A stretch of DNA of 49,718 nucleotides from JAZDCZ01 sp046757925 (GTDB taxonomy: Bacteria; Gemmatimonadota; Gemmatimonadetes; Gemmatimonadales; GWC2-71-9). Made by a program: the position numbers and the translations under genes. Within the stretch, counting starts at the first letter, position 1. The number at the start of each line of letters is the position of its first letter. A model generated the notes under the pieces. That model saw only the letters and a list, made by a program, of their open reading frames with translations, did no database searches and was not told the origin of the DNA. The stretch spans positions 1 through 49,718 of the forward strand of contig JBHHZE010000026.1 in the NCBI GenBank assembly GCA_046757925.1, written 5' to 3'. Of the stretch, positions 33,941-43,112 are shown piece by piece.

Positions 33941-36900
33941 TCAGCGCTCCAATAGCGGATCGTTTCTCAGCCGAACCGTACCCGAAGCGTGGTGCCCATC
34001 GGCGACTATGGTCACCACGTAGGTGCCTGGTGTGGCCTCATGGTATCTCAATTCCTCGCCGAAGAAGCCAAAGAACGCCCGATCGCCAACTACGGAGCTG
34101 TATGCCAGTAGCTGCTCACGTGCGGCAAAGAAGTCAGGCACGGACTTCGCTTGCTCGATCTTCTTCTTGATGGCTTTCAAGTGCTGGCGCAATAGACCGA
34201 CCGCATCGTCCACATTGTCGTATTCTTCGCCTTCGTAGAGATTGGGATATCGCTGCGAAGCCAGGAGATCCTTGCGCATCTGAGCGAGCTGCTCCATCGG
34301 TGTATCCGTGAGGGCCGCATCCAGGACATCGACAATGTGCTCCAACAGGTTCCGGTGGCCCTGCAATTCTACAGGCGTAGGTGGGAAACGGAGGTCCCAG
34401 TAGGCACGGTTGATCCCGGCGTGCACCTTGGCTTTGAATGACCGGCTCAGAGTGCCTGGTCGATCCCGCACGGTGATCGTAACCGAGTCGTCGGGAGCGC
34501 TCAGCAGGTAGAAATCGATTGCGGCGCCCGGGTGAGGATTTCCACCGCGGAACTTGAAGTAGTTCTGGATCCTGCCTTTGGAATGACGTAGCCAATTGGT
34601 CGCGACCCGATTCTCGAACATGTGCACATCAGTGCCCAGTACTTCTGGCGTGATTTGCTGCAGAGGAGTGATGTTGTCAGCGATCCACGCGCTCCTGCCG
34701 TGGGTCCCTGCAATGAGATCGTTGTCGCGCGGATGGATAACGATGTCCCGTACGGCCACACTTGGCAAATCCGCTCCGAACCTGTTCCAGTGACGGCCGT
34801 TGTCCATCGTCACGTAGACTCCGAACTCGGTTCCGATGAATAGCAGGTCGGGATTTACGTGGTCCTCGACCACCGTATGGATTACGGTACCGGGAACATC
34901 TCGAGGCAAATCGGACGAGATGTCCTGCCAGGTTCTACCAAAGTCGGTAGTCTTGAAAACATGTGGTGCAACATCACCTGTACGGTGACCGTCGAGCGAC
35001 ACGTAGGCTGTAGCCACATCGAAATGTGAAGCTTCTACGCGACTCACCCAGATCTCGCGAGGTATGTTGGGGATGTTGCCGCGGACGTTGGTCCACGTTG
35101 CGCCGCCGTCACGCGTGACCTGTACGTTCCCGTCGTCCGTGCCGACCCATACCACAGCATCGTTGATGGGTGATTCCGCGATCGTGTATATCGTGTTGTG
35201 GTTCTCGGCACCTGTTGCATCCTTCGTGAGGCCGCCGCTGTTGGTTGTGTTGCGCGTGGCTTTGTTGTTCGTGGTCAGGTCGGGGCTCACGATGCGCCAC
35301 GTGTCGCCCCGGTCAACCGACTTGAACAAGTAGTTGGAGCCGATATAAACAGTGCGAGGATTGTTCGGGGAGAGAACCAACGGTGAGTTCCAATTGAACC
35401 GGAACTGCGGAGGAAGGATATTCCCGTTGATCGTACGGTTCGGAATGTCCCGCCACAGCCATCGCTCCTCACCGTTGATGGAGTAGTTGGTCTGTAATTC
35501 GTCGAATGCGGGATCGTAGAAGTCGTGGAAATTGACCGTAGTCTTGGGAGTCGGCGTGATGAAAACGTGTTCTCGTGTTTCCATGTTCTGTCGTCCGAAG
35601 TATCCCACGTGCGCGGTGGTGTAAAGCGTTCGCCAGTCGGTTGGATCGACCTGCATGTGAAAGCCGTCGCCGCCGTTAGTTTCGGTTGCGTGGTCGTTCA
35701 AGATGCCCCGGGGGTCGCGGCTGTTGCTCGGGACTGCCCAGCCACCGTTGTCCTGCATGCCACCGTAGATCCAGTAGGGATCGCGCATATCTACACCGAT
35801 CGCATAGTACTGTCCGATAGCCATATTGTTGAACGCGAGTTCGGTCTTGCCTTCGTCAACGGAGAGATAGGCACCCTGGTCCGTGGCGTTGTAGAAGATC
35901 CCACCGTCGTGGGGAGAGATCCACATGTCGTGGTCGTCACCGCCGCCGTTCCACGGGCTACCGCGCTTCCAGGTTTGGCCACCGTCCCGCGAGTGATAGA
36001 AGTCGCGCGCGATCACGTAGACATTATTGGAATCGGTGGGATCGACGCGGATTCTGCCGTGGTAATAAGGCCGCGAATTGTGACGCAACACGTAGGTCCA
36101 ACTCTCACCGCCATCGGTGGATTTGTAGACGCCAGGGCCTGAGATCGAGAGATCTTCCGGAAGCTCGTCCGACGCCTCGACATACGCCCACATGATCTGG
36201 GGATCGGAGCGGTAGAAGTCGATATCTATCTGGCCCGTTGCGCCCTCGGGTAGACCCTGAGTTATGTGGCGCCATGTGTGCCCCGCGTCGGTGGACTTGA
36301 AGATGCCACCGTTGGGGCCGCCGCTATGCATGTTGGAAGGCTCCCGAAGGCGCTGATACATGCCGGCAAATACGATGTTCGGATCGCTAGGGTGGATCGC
36401 GACGACCGTGGCCCCTGTCTTACCGTCATCGGGCAGGCCGTTGGTGAGCTTGTTCCAAGTAGCGCCACCGTCGGTCGTCTTGTATAAGCCGCGTGAGCCC
36501 GTATATGCCCACAGGTTCCCCAGTGCTGCGGCATAGACGACGTTGGGATCGGTGGGATGCGTCGCGATCTCCGAAATCTGATAGGTGTCGCGGAGCCCGA
36601 CGTTGATGAACGTCTTGCCGCCGTCCGTGGACTTGTAGATCCCGTCACCCCAGCCAACGCTGTTCCTGTTGGTTGCCTCTCCGGTCCCGACCCAAATGAT
36701 GCTGGTGTCCGCTTGGAAAAATGCGACGTCGCCGATGGATTGCGATCCATAGTGCTCGAATATCGGCTTCAAGGATATCCCCCCATTTATTGACTTGAAC
36801 ACGCCGCCCGATGCTGCGCCGATCAGCACCACACGGTAGTTCTCATCCCATGCGTCGATTGTAGAAACGCGGCCCATCTGTGCAGCAGGACCGATGTTCC

Positions 36901-37027
36901 GCCAGTTGAAGTCTTTGATGAGATCTTCTGCTTGGGACTGTGCGCTGCCCGACGCCGGGCCGAGCACGATGAGGCTCGCGACGATGCCAAGTAGGATCAA
37001 CGGCGTGTATCGCTTGCGACGTATCAT
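33941..37027 (-). CDS. Large exported Asp-box/BNR beta-propeller protein (sortilin-like)
   Basis: This 1028-residue protein has a clear signal peptide (PLILLGIVASLIVLG...SAQS). It carries many Asp-box repeats of the S-x-DGG-x-TW type, such as KSTDGGKTF, KTTDGGATW, KSTDAGHTW, KSTDGGESW and VTRDGGATW, that fold as large propellers of the VPS10/sortilin or sialidase kind. The last 200 residues form a beta domain and a helical segment (LRQHLKAIKKKIEQAKS). No catalytic sialidase residues are evident, so it is most likely a binding or scaffold protein outside the inner membrane. Such proteins are numerous in Gemmatimonadota and Bacteroidota genomes. The gap to the next gene ends in a terminator of that gene. 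Confidence 0.88.
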   Translation of the reverse strand: MIRRKRYTPLILLGIVASLIVLGPASGSAQSQAEDLIKDFNWRNIGPAAQMGRVSTIDAWDENYRVVLIGAASGGVFKSINGGISLKPIFEHYGSQSIGDVAFFQADTSIIWVGTGEATNRNSVGWGDGIYKSTDGGKTFINVGLRDTYQISEIATHPTDPNVVYAAALGNLWAYTGSRGLYKTTDGGATWNKLTNGLPDDGKTGATVVAIHPSDPNIVFAGMYQRLREPSNMHSGGPNGGIFKSTDAGHTWRHITQGLPEGATGQIDIDFYRSDPQIMWAYVEASDELPEDLSISGPGVYKSTDGGESWTYVLRHNSRPYYHGRIRVDPTDSNNVYVIARDFYHSRDGGQTWKRGSPWNGGGDDHDMWISPHDGGIFYNATDQGAYLSVDEGKTELAFNNMAIGQYYAIGVDMRDPYWIYGGMQDNGGWAVPSNSRDPRGILNDHATETNGGDGFHMQVDPTDWRTLYTTAHVGYFGRQNMETREHVFITPTPKTTVNFHDFYDPAFDELQTNYSINGEERWLWRDIPNRTINGNILPPQFRFNWNSPLVLSPNNPRTVYIGSNYLFKSVDRGDTWRIVSPDLTTNNKATRNTTNSGGLTKDATGAENHNTIYTIAESPINDAVVWVGTDDGNVQVTRDGGATWTNVRGNIPNIPREIWVSRVEASHFDVATAYVSLDGHRTGDVAPHVFKTTDFGRTWQDISSDLPRDVPGTVIHTVVEDHVNPDLLFIGTEFGVYVTMDNGRHWNRFGADLPSVAVRDIVIHPRDNDLIAGTHGRSAWIADNITPLQQITPEVLGTDVHMFENRVATNWLRHSKGRIQNYFKFRGGNPHPGAAIDFYLLSAPDDSVTITVRDRPGTLSRSFKAKVHAGINRAYWDLRFPPTPVELQGHRNLLEHIVDVLDAALTDTPMEQLAQMRKDLLASQRYPNLYEGEEYDNVDDAVGLLRQHLKAIKKKIEQAKSVPDFFAAREQLLAYSSVVGDRAFFGFFGEELRYHEATPGTYVVTIVADGHHASGTVRLRNDPLLER

Positions 37028-37210
37028 TGCGGAACTCTGGATCTAGGGGGTTGCGCTCAAGCTAACCCTGAGTTGGTGATTAGGCTAACGGCACAACCGG
37101 CAGGCCGCGATCCGGTCGCACGTCCTTGCAGATCATCTATGCAGCACTCAAGATCGTTCCCAATTGAGATCAATCTGAGTCGCTCAACGGGCTGGAACTA
37201 TCGCGACGCG

Positions 37211-37231
37211 AAAGAGCCCCCGAGGGGGCTC
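37211..37231 (-). terminator. Strong intrinsic terminator
   Basis: On the minus strand GAGCCCCC pairs with GGGGGCTC as an eight-pair stem with a very tight loop, followed by TTTCG. It directly follows, and includes part of, the stop codon (37230-37232) of the unknown gene at 37230-37856. Confidence 0.7.
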
Positions 37232-37856
37232 AAATCGTGCAGGCGTTGGATTGCCGATCCAACCGCTGCATTTCCAGCGCCTTGTCTGGGTCCCGCGTCT
37301 TGCTGAGCGGTTCGGGCTCGAACTGAAGTGCGTCAGTATAAGGGTGCTTCTCACCTTTCATCATGCCCGTCGCAATCTGGCCAAAAGCCATGCGCGCCTG
37401 TGCCGGTGTCTTCTTTTCCAGGACTACGTCATTTGCCAGGTTGAGAATCAGGATATTCAGTCCCTCCATGAAGCAGGAGGCAACCAAGAGACCCTTGGTG
37501 CGCATCATCACGGCACTACCGTCGAATTCGGCAATCCTGTTGAACATGGAGACCGGTACCTTGTAGGCAATGGCCATGTCGAGTACGTCCTTGTGCTCTA
37601 TCGGAAAGTTATGTGGTACCTCCACGGCGTTGACACGGATCCACTCGTACGGACCCTTGTTTTGCCACTCCAGGAGGTCGTTGCCCACCACGTCTGGTGC
37701 ACCATACTTCTCGGCCATCTGCTTCGCTGTACTCTTTGGCGTCTCAGGCCAGGAGGCGATTACACGCATCCACAAGGAGTCTGAGTGGTCGAGGTTGGCG
37801 ACGACGAGCAACGCGGCGCAAGCGGGTACGAGGGTCAGCGTTTTTCTTGGGAACAT
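37230..37856 (-). CDS. Conserved exported protein of unknown function
   Basis: This 208-residue protein has a signal peptide (RKTLTLVPACAALLVVANL). I do not recognise a named domain. The body contains MAEKYGAPDVVGNDLLEW, KGPYEWIRV, a striking VPHNFPIEHKDVLDMAIAYK, FDGSAVMMRTKGLLVASC, and LNILILNLANDVVLEKKTP, which look like conserved blocks rather than random sequence. GGAGGAGG lies six bases before ATG 37856; the longer frame back to 38183 is not favoured. It is monocistronic with its own terminator. A periplasmic role is likely from the signal peptide only. Confidence 0.72.
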   Translation of the reverse strand: MFPRKTLTLVPACAALLVVANLDHSDSLWMRVIASWPETPKSTAKQMAEKYGAPDVVGNDLLEWQNKGPYEWIRVNAVEVPHNFPIEHKDVLDMAIAYKVPVSMFNRIAEFDGSAVMMRTKGLLVASCFMEGLNILILNLANDVVLEKKTPAQARMAFGQIATGMMKGEKHPYTDALQFEPEPLSKTRDPDKALEMQRLDRQSNACTI

Positions 37857-38131
37857 TTGGGCCTCCTCCGAGAAGGTGCTATGCATCCAACTACCGCGAT
37901 GCGGGTCGCGGTTCGACGACTTGATGGACGGCCGGAGAGGGCGTACTAGTGGGCAATACAGGAAAACGCTCAATGGTGTTCTAGGGCTGCCACGCACGTC
38001 TTCAAACCAAAGCCCGACAAGCTCAAAATGGGCATTGCGCGGGCGACCACGGCTAAGTAGCAGTCGGTCTTTTCTGGCAACGGCTGCATAGATCAGTGTC
38101 ATGGGGGTTGGTGCGGGTCTCCTGATAATGG
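37857..38131. other. Gap with no supported gene
   Basis: About 275 bases upstream of the unknown gene. Open frames here are antisense extensions without ribosome sites. The region probably holds that gene's promoter on the minus strand, but I found no convincing -35/-10 pair. The 3' half leads into the degraded gene at 38132. Confidence 0.4.
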
Positions 38132-38475
38132 GCCCACTGGGGCTTTGAGTTTCGCAGGGAGTCCGAAACGGCACCGTTTGCATTCGCCATTATCGGAGGC
38201 GTCACGGGCCTCCTAGCGGCGCCGGTGCTGGCCGGCAGAACCGACCTGGCGCCCGGTGCGATGACCACCGACTGGGCTTGGGATGGAAGCTGGCGCAGGA
38301 AAAACGCGACGCTCAACTCGAGGGTGAACTTGGAACGCTCATCAAGCTGGAACGTGGACAAGCCGGTCTGGGTCTGCCGCTTCCGGCGCCGAACCTCGTG
38401 CGCATGTTCACACCCGACGGCAGAGTCACTTACAAGATGGGAGTCCGATTCGTTCTGTTTGGTGCCGATTTCTAA
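38132..38475 (+). pseudogene. Degraded exported or membrane protein gene, frameshifted
   Basis: Frame 2 from 38132 reads AHWGFEFRRESETAPFAFA then IIGGVTGLLAAPVLAGRTD and LAPGAMTTDWAW. It then loses sense, while frame 1 from about 38275 carries on as LGWKLAQEKRDAQLEGELG, LGLPLPAPNLVRMFTPDG and ends VRFVLFGADF at 38475. The two parts look like one protein interrupted by a single-base change near 38270-38285. No start codon was found before the first part because a TAA lies at 38126. The family is not recognised. Confidence 0.5.
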
Positions 38476-38591
38476 CGCACTGGCTCTCCACTGCGGTATC
38501 TCCTAACTTGCATTTCAGAATTTCTTCATGCTTGTGCTCCAACTTCTCCTGATTGAGACCGCACTCGCACTCATTCCTCCACGGAAGCGCA

Positions 38592-39971
38592 ATGAAGACT
38601 ATTATCGAACCATTCCGCATCAAAGTCACCGAGCCTCTACATATCATCTCCAAGGATAAACGGATCGAGGCTCTCGAGCGGGCTCATTACAATGTTTTTC
38701 AGCTGAATTCACGGGACTGCTGTATCGATCTGTTGACCGACAGCGGGACGGGGGCAATGTCGACTCAGCAGTGGGCTGCAATGATGTTGGGTGACGAGAG
38801 TTATGCGGGGAGTCCATCGTGGAAGAAATTCGAAGCGACAGTCAGGGACATAACCGGAATGAAGTATGTCTTCCCAACACACCAGGGGAGAGCCGCCGAA
38901 GGAATCCTTGCTGCAACTCGGCTCGAGCAAGGAGACATAGTTCCTAACAACAGCCACTTCGATACGACGCGGGCGAATATCGAATTCGTGGGTGCCAAAG
39001 CCGTGAACCTGTTATGTGACGAGGGTCTGGATAATCGTTCAGAGGCACCGTTCAAGGGCAACATGGATGTTGCCAAGCTCCAGCGATGTATCGAAGAGAA
39101 CGGACCGGAGCACATTCCGTTTTGCATGATAACAGTTACGAACAACACCGGTGGCGGACAGCCGGTGTCACTGGCAAATATTAGGGCCGTAAGGGAGGTG
39201 CTTGATAAGTATGGCATCCCTCTGGTGTTGGACGCATGCCGCTTTGCCGAGAATTCGTATTTCGTTCAGCAACGGGAGGATAGGTACGGCGGCAAGAGTC
39301 TGCTGGAGATAGCACGAGAAACGTTTTCCCTCGTGGACGCAGCCACTATGAGCCTCAAGAAAGATGGGCTCGTCAACATCGGCGGATTTTTGACGTGCAA
39401 CGACGACCGGTGGGCGGAGGACTTTAGGAACGCTTTGATTCTGAGAGAGGGTTTTCCGACTTACGGTGGCATGGCCGGCAGGGATCTCGAGGCCGCATCC
39501 GTGGGTCTAATGGAGGCATTGGAGCAGGACTACCAGGAGTATCGTCATGCCACGGTCTGTTATTTCGCGAAGCGGTTGGAGGCCCTAGTGATCCCCTACG
39601 TGCGTCCGGTTGGAGGCCACGCAGTGTTCCTGGATGCCAAGGCGATTCTCCCCAACATCCCACCGTTGCAGTATCCGGGCATTGGACTGGTCAATGCGCT
39701 GTACATCGAAGGCGGAATTCGCAGTGTGGAACTGGGTAGCGTCATGTTTGGGAGCTTTGACGATGAGGGGAATGAAGTTGCGTCCCCGTTGGAACTGGTT
39801 CGCTTGGCATTCCCCAGAAGGGTGTATACCCAGAGTCATTTCGACTATACCCTCGAGGTCATAGAAGCCGTGTACGGAAAACGCGATGAGATCAGAGGCT
39901 ATTGCATTACATACCAACCTAGGTTTCTAAGGCACTTCACGTGTAGGTTCGAGGAGTTGGCGGAGCAGTAA
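38592..39971 (+). CDS. tnaA: Tryptophanase (tryptophan indole-lyase)
   Basis: This 459-residue PLP enzyme of the tryptophanase/tyrosine phenol-lyase family splits tryptophan to indole, pyruvate and ammonia. EPFRIKVTEP, YIDLLTDSG-type DLLTDSGTGAMS, PTHQGRAAEGIL and the PLP-lysine region TMSLKKDGLVNIGGFL are present, then EGFPTYGGMAGRDLEA and PRRVYTQSHFD. Near the C-terminus it reads LRHFTCRF: the His is typical of tryptophanase, where tyrosine phenol-lyase has Phe, and the Arg that tyrosine phenol-lyase uses near SMERG is Leu here (SVELG). I therefore call tryptophanase. I found no TnaC-like leader with a Trp codon upstream. ATG 38592 has GGAAG upstream. Confidence 0.88.
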   Translation: MKTIIEPFRIKVTEPLHIISKDKRIEALERAHYNVFQLNSRDCCIDLLTDSGTGAMSTQQWAAMMLGDESYAGSPSWKKFEATVRDITGMKYVFPTHQGRAAEGILAATRLEQGDIVPNNSHFDTTRANIEFVGAKAVNLLCDEGLDNRSEAPFKGNMDVAKLQRCIEENGPEHIPFCMITVTNNTGGGQPVSLANIRAVREVLDKYGIPLVLDACRFAENSYFVQQREDRYGGKSLLEIARETFSLVDAATMSLKKDGLVNIGGFLTCNDDRWAEDFRNALILREGFPTYGGMAGRDLEAASVGLMEALEQDYQEYRHATVCYFAKRLEALVIPYVRPVGGHAVFLDAKAILPNIPPLQYPGIGLVNALYIEGGIRSVELGSVMFGSFDDEGNEVASPLELVRLAFPRRVYTQSHFDYTLEVIEAVYGKRDEIRGYCITYQPRFLRHFTCRFEELAEQ

Positions 39972-40052
39972 CCGCTAGGGCCAAGGTGCTTCCTCAGGGT
40001 ACTCCTGAGTTGAGACTCGCCATCGCTGTTCGTTGCCCATATCTTTTGCGCC

Positions 40053-41010
40053 ATGCCCGATATAGTAGAGCGTCTGACGACAGCGCTTGCCGACCGCTAT
40101 GCCATCGAGCGAGCACTCGGCGCGGGCGGTATGGCCGTGGTCTATCTGGCCCAAGATCGCAGGCACCACCGTTCGGTTGCGCTGAAGGTGCTGAGGCCCG
40201 AGCTGGCTCAGGCGGTTGGCCCTGACAGATTTCTGCGGGAAATAGAGCTTGCCGCGCGGCTGACACACCCTCACATCCTACCGCTGTACGACTCTGGGGA
40301 GGCTGGCGGTTTCCTATACTATGTCATGCCATTTATTGAAGGCGGGTCACTCCGCGACCGGCTCGACAAGGAGAAGCAACTTCCCGTCGATGACGCACTG
40401 CGAATCACGGGCGAAGTTGCCGATGCTCTGGACTATGCGCACGCCGAGGGTGTGGTGCATCGGGACATCAAACCGGAGAACGTGCTCTTGTCTCGGGGAC
40501 ATGCCTTGGTCGCCGACTTCGGCGTTGGGAAGGCCTTGAGTGCGGTCGGCGCAGAGCAACTGACACAAACGGGCTTGGCGGTGGGCACTCCGGCCTACAT
40601 GAGTCCCGAACAGGCGGCCGGCGATGGCGAGTTGGACGGGCGGAGCGATCTCTACGCGCTCGGCTGTGTGCTGTACGAGATGTTGGCGGGCGAGCAGCCG
40701 TTTACGGGGCCCACCGCCCAGGCCGTGATCGCCAAGAGGTTCACGGAATCTGCGCCGGCCGTTTCTTCACGGCGCGATACGCTACCCGCGAAGCTCGACC
40801 AGGTTGTGAGCAGGGTTCTCGCCAAGACTCCCGCCGATCGTTTCGCCACCGGGGCTCAGTTCGCCGAGGCGCTTACGCTCGCGTCAACGACGCCGCTGCC
40901 GCAGCCCGCCACATCCGTGGCTGGGCAAGGAAGCGTACTGGCCGGATTTCGATCCTTTGCGCGACGATCAACGGTTCGATGACATGCTGAGGAGAATGGG
41001 ATTAGCATGA
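40053..41010 (+). pseudogene. Ser/Thr protein kinase with internal deletion
   Basis: The open frame to 40982 is 309 residues with a complete-looking PknB-like kinase domain: GAGGMAVVYLA, ALKVLRPELA with the ATP Lys, VVHRDIKPENVLL, ADFGVGKA, GTPAYMSPEQ and SDLYALGC. Family members of this style usually continue for several hundred residues with a TPR or propeller region. Here, after about 40915, the original C-terminal end is found in another frame: YWPDFDPLRDDQRF, then DDMLRRMGLA with a TGA at 41008-41010 that overlaps the next gene's ATG as ATGA. So the middle is deleted and the two ends are joined out of frame. The kinase domain itself may still be made. Confidence 0.72.
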
Positions 41011-42722
41011 GGAGAGAAATGTTAGCGAGAGCAGCAAGAGTTCCTTTTGTGGCAATAATATTTGCTGTGTGTATTGGTGCGCCTACCAGCATCTTGTTTT
41101 CACAGACATCACGCCAGCCCCTGATGGCCTTCGACAAATACCATAGCGTAGAGGAAATCGAATCATATCTCGATGCGATTACGACTCAACACTCAGCGCT
41201 CACGACGTTACTCGAGATCGGACGCAGCCGCATGGGCCGACCGATCCTGGCCGTGGAGATCAACAATCCCGATACTGGGCCCGCCGAGGAGAAGCCGGGG
41301 TTTTACGTGGATGGGAACATCCATGGTGGTGAGGTCTTAGGGGGCGAGGGCGCACTCTATTTCATCGATTACCTACTTGGACACTACGGAACCAATCCGG
41401 ATATTACGTCACTGATCGACGCACGCTCGTTTTACGTCGTGCCGATCGTCAATCCGGACGGACGCGCGATCTCGGTAGACAGCCCCGAAAACCATCGTTG
41501 GAACGTTCGGCCCGTGGACGAAGACGGCGACGGTGCAGTCGACGAAGATCCTCCGGAAGATTTGGACGGCGACGGGCGCATTCTCCAAATGCGTGTGCCA
41601 AATCCAGAAGGTCGCTGGGAGATTTCGCCCGATGATCCTCGTATGATGGTCCGGAGAAAGGGAGGGGATGGCAGCGGAGCGTATTTCGATGTGTTCTCTG
41701 AGGGGATCGACAACGACGGTGACGGGTCGTACAACGAGGACCGTGTGGGCGGAGTCGACTTGAATAGGAACTTCCCGGCCAACTGGGACCCTGCGCAGTT
41801 TGCTTCAGGCCCCTATCCGTTGTCCGAACCGGAAACACACGCTCTGGTAGAGTACATCACATCCCGTCCCAACATCGCGGCGATTCACACGTTTCATACC
41901 AGTGGTGGGTTGCTGCTGCGGTTCCCAACACTCGCCGATCAGAACTGGGAGTTTCCGCCACAGGACCTCGAAGACTATCGCGCGATCGCGGAGGACGGCG
42001 TCAAGATCACCGGCTACTCGAACTACGCCTATTCGAAACAGGAAATCGTAGACCTCATGCATCCCGGCCACGGCGTCTTCAACGATTGGGGCTCCAAGGT
42101 GTTTGGCGTACTTGCCATGACGACGGAAATGTGGCAACACAATATTACCGGCGATCGCAAGGCGCTCTTCGAGTGGAACGACGAAGTGCTGGGCGGTAAG
42201 GGCTTCATCGACTGGCATCCCTTCAACCACCCACAACTTGGCGCCATCGAATTGGGCGGCTGGGATCGTTGGTCCATCGCGAACCCGCCCGAGCACATGA
42301 TCGCAGCTGAACTCGAGCGCAACGTCAGATGGGTGGTAACCTTTGCGGAGAAGTTGCCGCGTGTTGCGATTCTGGAATCTTCAGTGGTGCGGCGACAGAA
42401 CGTGTCGAACGGGTTTGAGATCAGTGCGACAGTTGCCAACGTTGGCTGGATGCCGACGGCGACTACGCACGCTAGAGAAGTGCTGAAGATTGCGAAGCCC
42501 GTACGAGTCGAACTGTTGCTCGTGAATGCCGAGCTAGTGAGCGGAGATATGAATCACGAGTTGGGAGTGTTGCCGGGAGCCCGGGAGAGTGGACCCGATA
42601 AGCGAAAAATCGCTTGGCAGGTTCGGCTACTCGATCGGACGCGCTCGGCCGAGGCTGTTATCACGGTGTGGTCGCAGAAGGCGGGTACGGCACGTAGACG
42701 GATCCTACTCGGTCCGGGATAA
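41007..42722 (+). CDS. Secreted M14 zinc carboxypeptidase, second paralog
   Basis: This 571-residue protein is a paralog of the M14 enzyme at 9456-11177. A signal peptide is followed by the zinc site in GNIHGGEVLGGE (His106, Glu109), VVPIVNPDGRA, LNRNFPANWD, HTFHTSGGLL and the likely catalytic Glu in TTEMWQ. The same Asp-rich inserts occur: DEDGDGAVDEDPPEDLDGDG and EGIDNDGDGSYNED, a calcium-loop look. It should act on extracellular peptides. It starts in an ATGA overlap with the relic 3' end of the Ser/Thr kinase gene, which shows the two were once coupled. Confidence 0.88.
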   Translation: MRREMLARAARVPFVAIIFAVCIGAPTSILFSQTSRQPLMAFDKYHSVEEIESYLDAITTQHSALTTLLEIGRSRMGRPILAVEINNPDTGPAEEKPGFYVDGNIHGGEVLGGEGALYFIDYLLGHYGTNPDITSLIDARSFYVVPIVNPDGRAISVDSPENHRWNVRPVDEDGDGAVDEDPPEDLDGDGRILQMRVPNPEGRWEISPDDPRMMVRRKGGDGSGAYFDVFSEGIDNDGDGSYNEDRVGGVDLNRNFPANWDPAQFASGPYPLSEPETHALVEYITSRPNIAAIHTFHTSGGLLLRFPTLADQNWEFPPQDLEDYRAIAEDGVKITGYSNYAYSKQEIVDLMHPGHGVFNDWGSKVFGVLAMTTEMWQHNITGDRKALFEWNDEVLGGKGFIDWHPFNHPQLGAIELGGWDRWSIANPPEHMIAAELERNVRWVVTFAEKLPRVAILESSVVRRQNVSNGFEISATVANVGWMPTATTHAREVLKIAKPVRVELLLVNAELVSGDMNHELGVLPGARESGPDKRKIAWQVRLLDRTRSAEAVITVWSQKAGTARRRILLGPG

Positions 42723-42780
42723 GGGGAGGGGGAACCGTGTTGATTCGACGGACGAGCATCGCCGAGTAACAGACGTTCAA

Positions 42781-43086
42781 TTAAGACTGAGTCGCCACCT
42801 TATGCAAGTATGCGAAGGGGTCTCCGTACATCACGGTTGGCAGGTCGGCCTCGACGAACTGCCACAGCGGGCACTCCGCTCGATTTCTCCCCACCTCTAC
42901 GAGCGGGCACTGACCGTCGGCCCGCTGACACTGGTTCACGCAAAAGGTACCCGCACTGGCTGCGATGCGCTTGGAACTCTTGGGTGCCAGGAACGCTAGG
43001 CCGTCGATCTGTGCTATGACGAGCGACAGCAACACAAATACAGCAATGACCGCGAGCATGGTCGCGAGGACGGTGACCGTTTCCAT
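42781..43086 (-). CDS. Small membrane-anchored protein with four cysteines
   Basis: This 101-residue protein has one N-terminal transmembrane helix (VLATMLAVIAVFVLLSLVIA) and then a small domain with four Cys: TFCVNQC, GQCPL and AECPLW. The spacing could bind a metal or form disulfides. I do not recognise the family. It is 26 bases downstream of the YkgJ-like cysteine-cluster gene on the same strand, so the two probably work together. Confidence 0.65.
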   Translation of the reverse strand: METVTVLATMLAVIAVFVLLSLVIAQIDGLAFLAPKSSKRIAASAGTFCVNQCQRADGQCPLVEVGRNRAECPLWQFVEADLPTVMYGDPFAYLHKVATQS

Positions 43087-43112
43087 GAGAGCCTCCCGGT
43101 TGGGCGCCTACC

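Noticed and set aside
37857..38183. N-terminal extension of the unknown exported protein to 38183
   Set aside because: A strong GGAGGAGG and a signal peptide begin at 37856, and the extra part does not look coding.
38520..38591. TnaC-like leader peptide upstream of tryptophanase
   Set aside because: No short frame with a Trp codon and a suitable stop was visible.
38592..39971. Tyrosine phenol-lyase as the call
   Set aside because: The C-terminal His and the lack of the TPL-type Arg favour tryptophanase, although PTYGGMAGRD resembles TPL as well.
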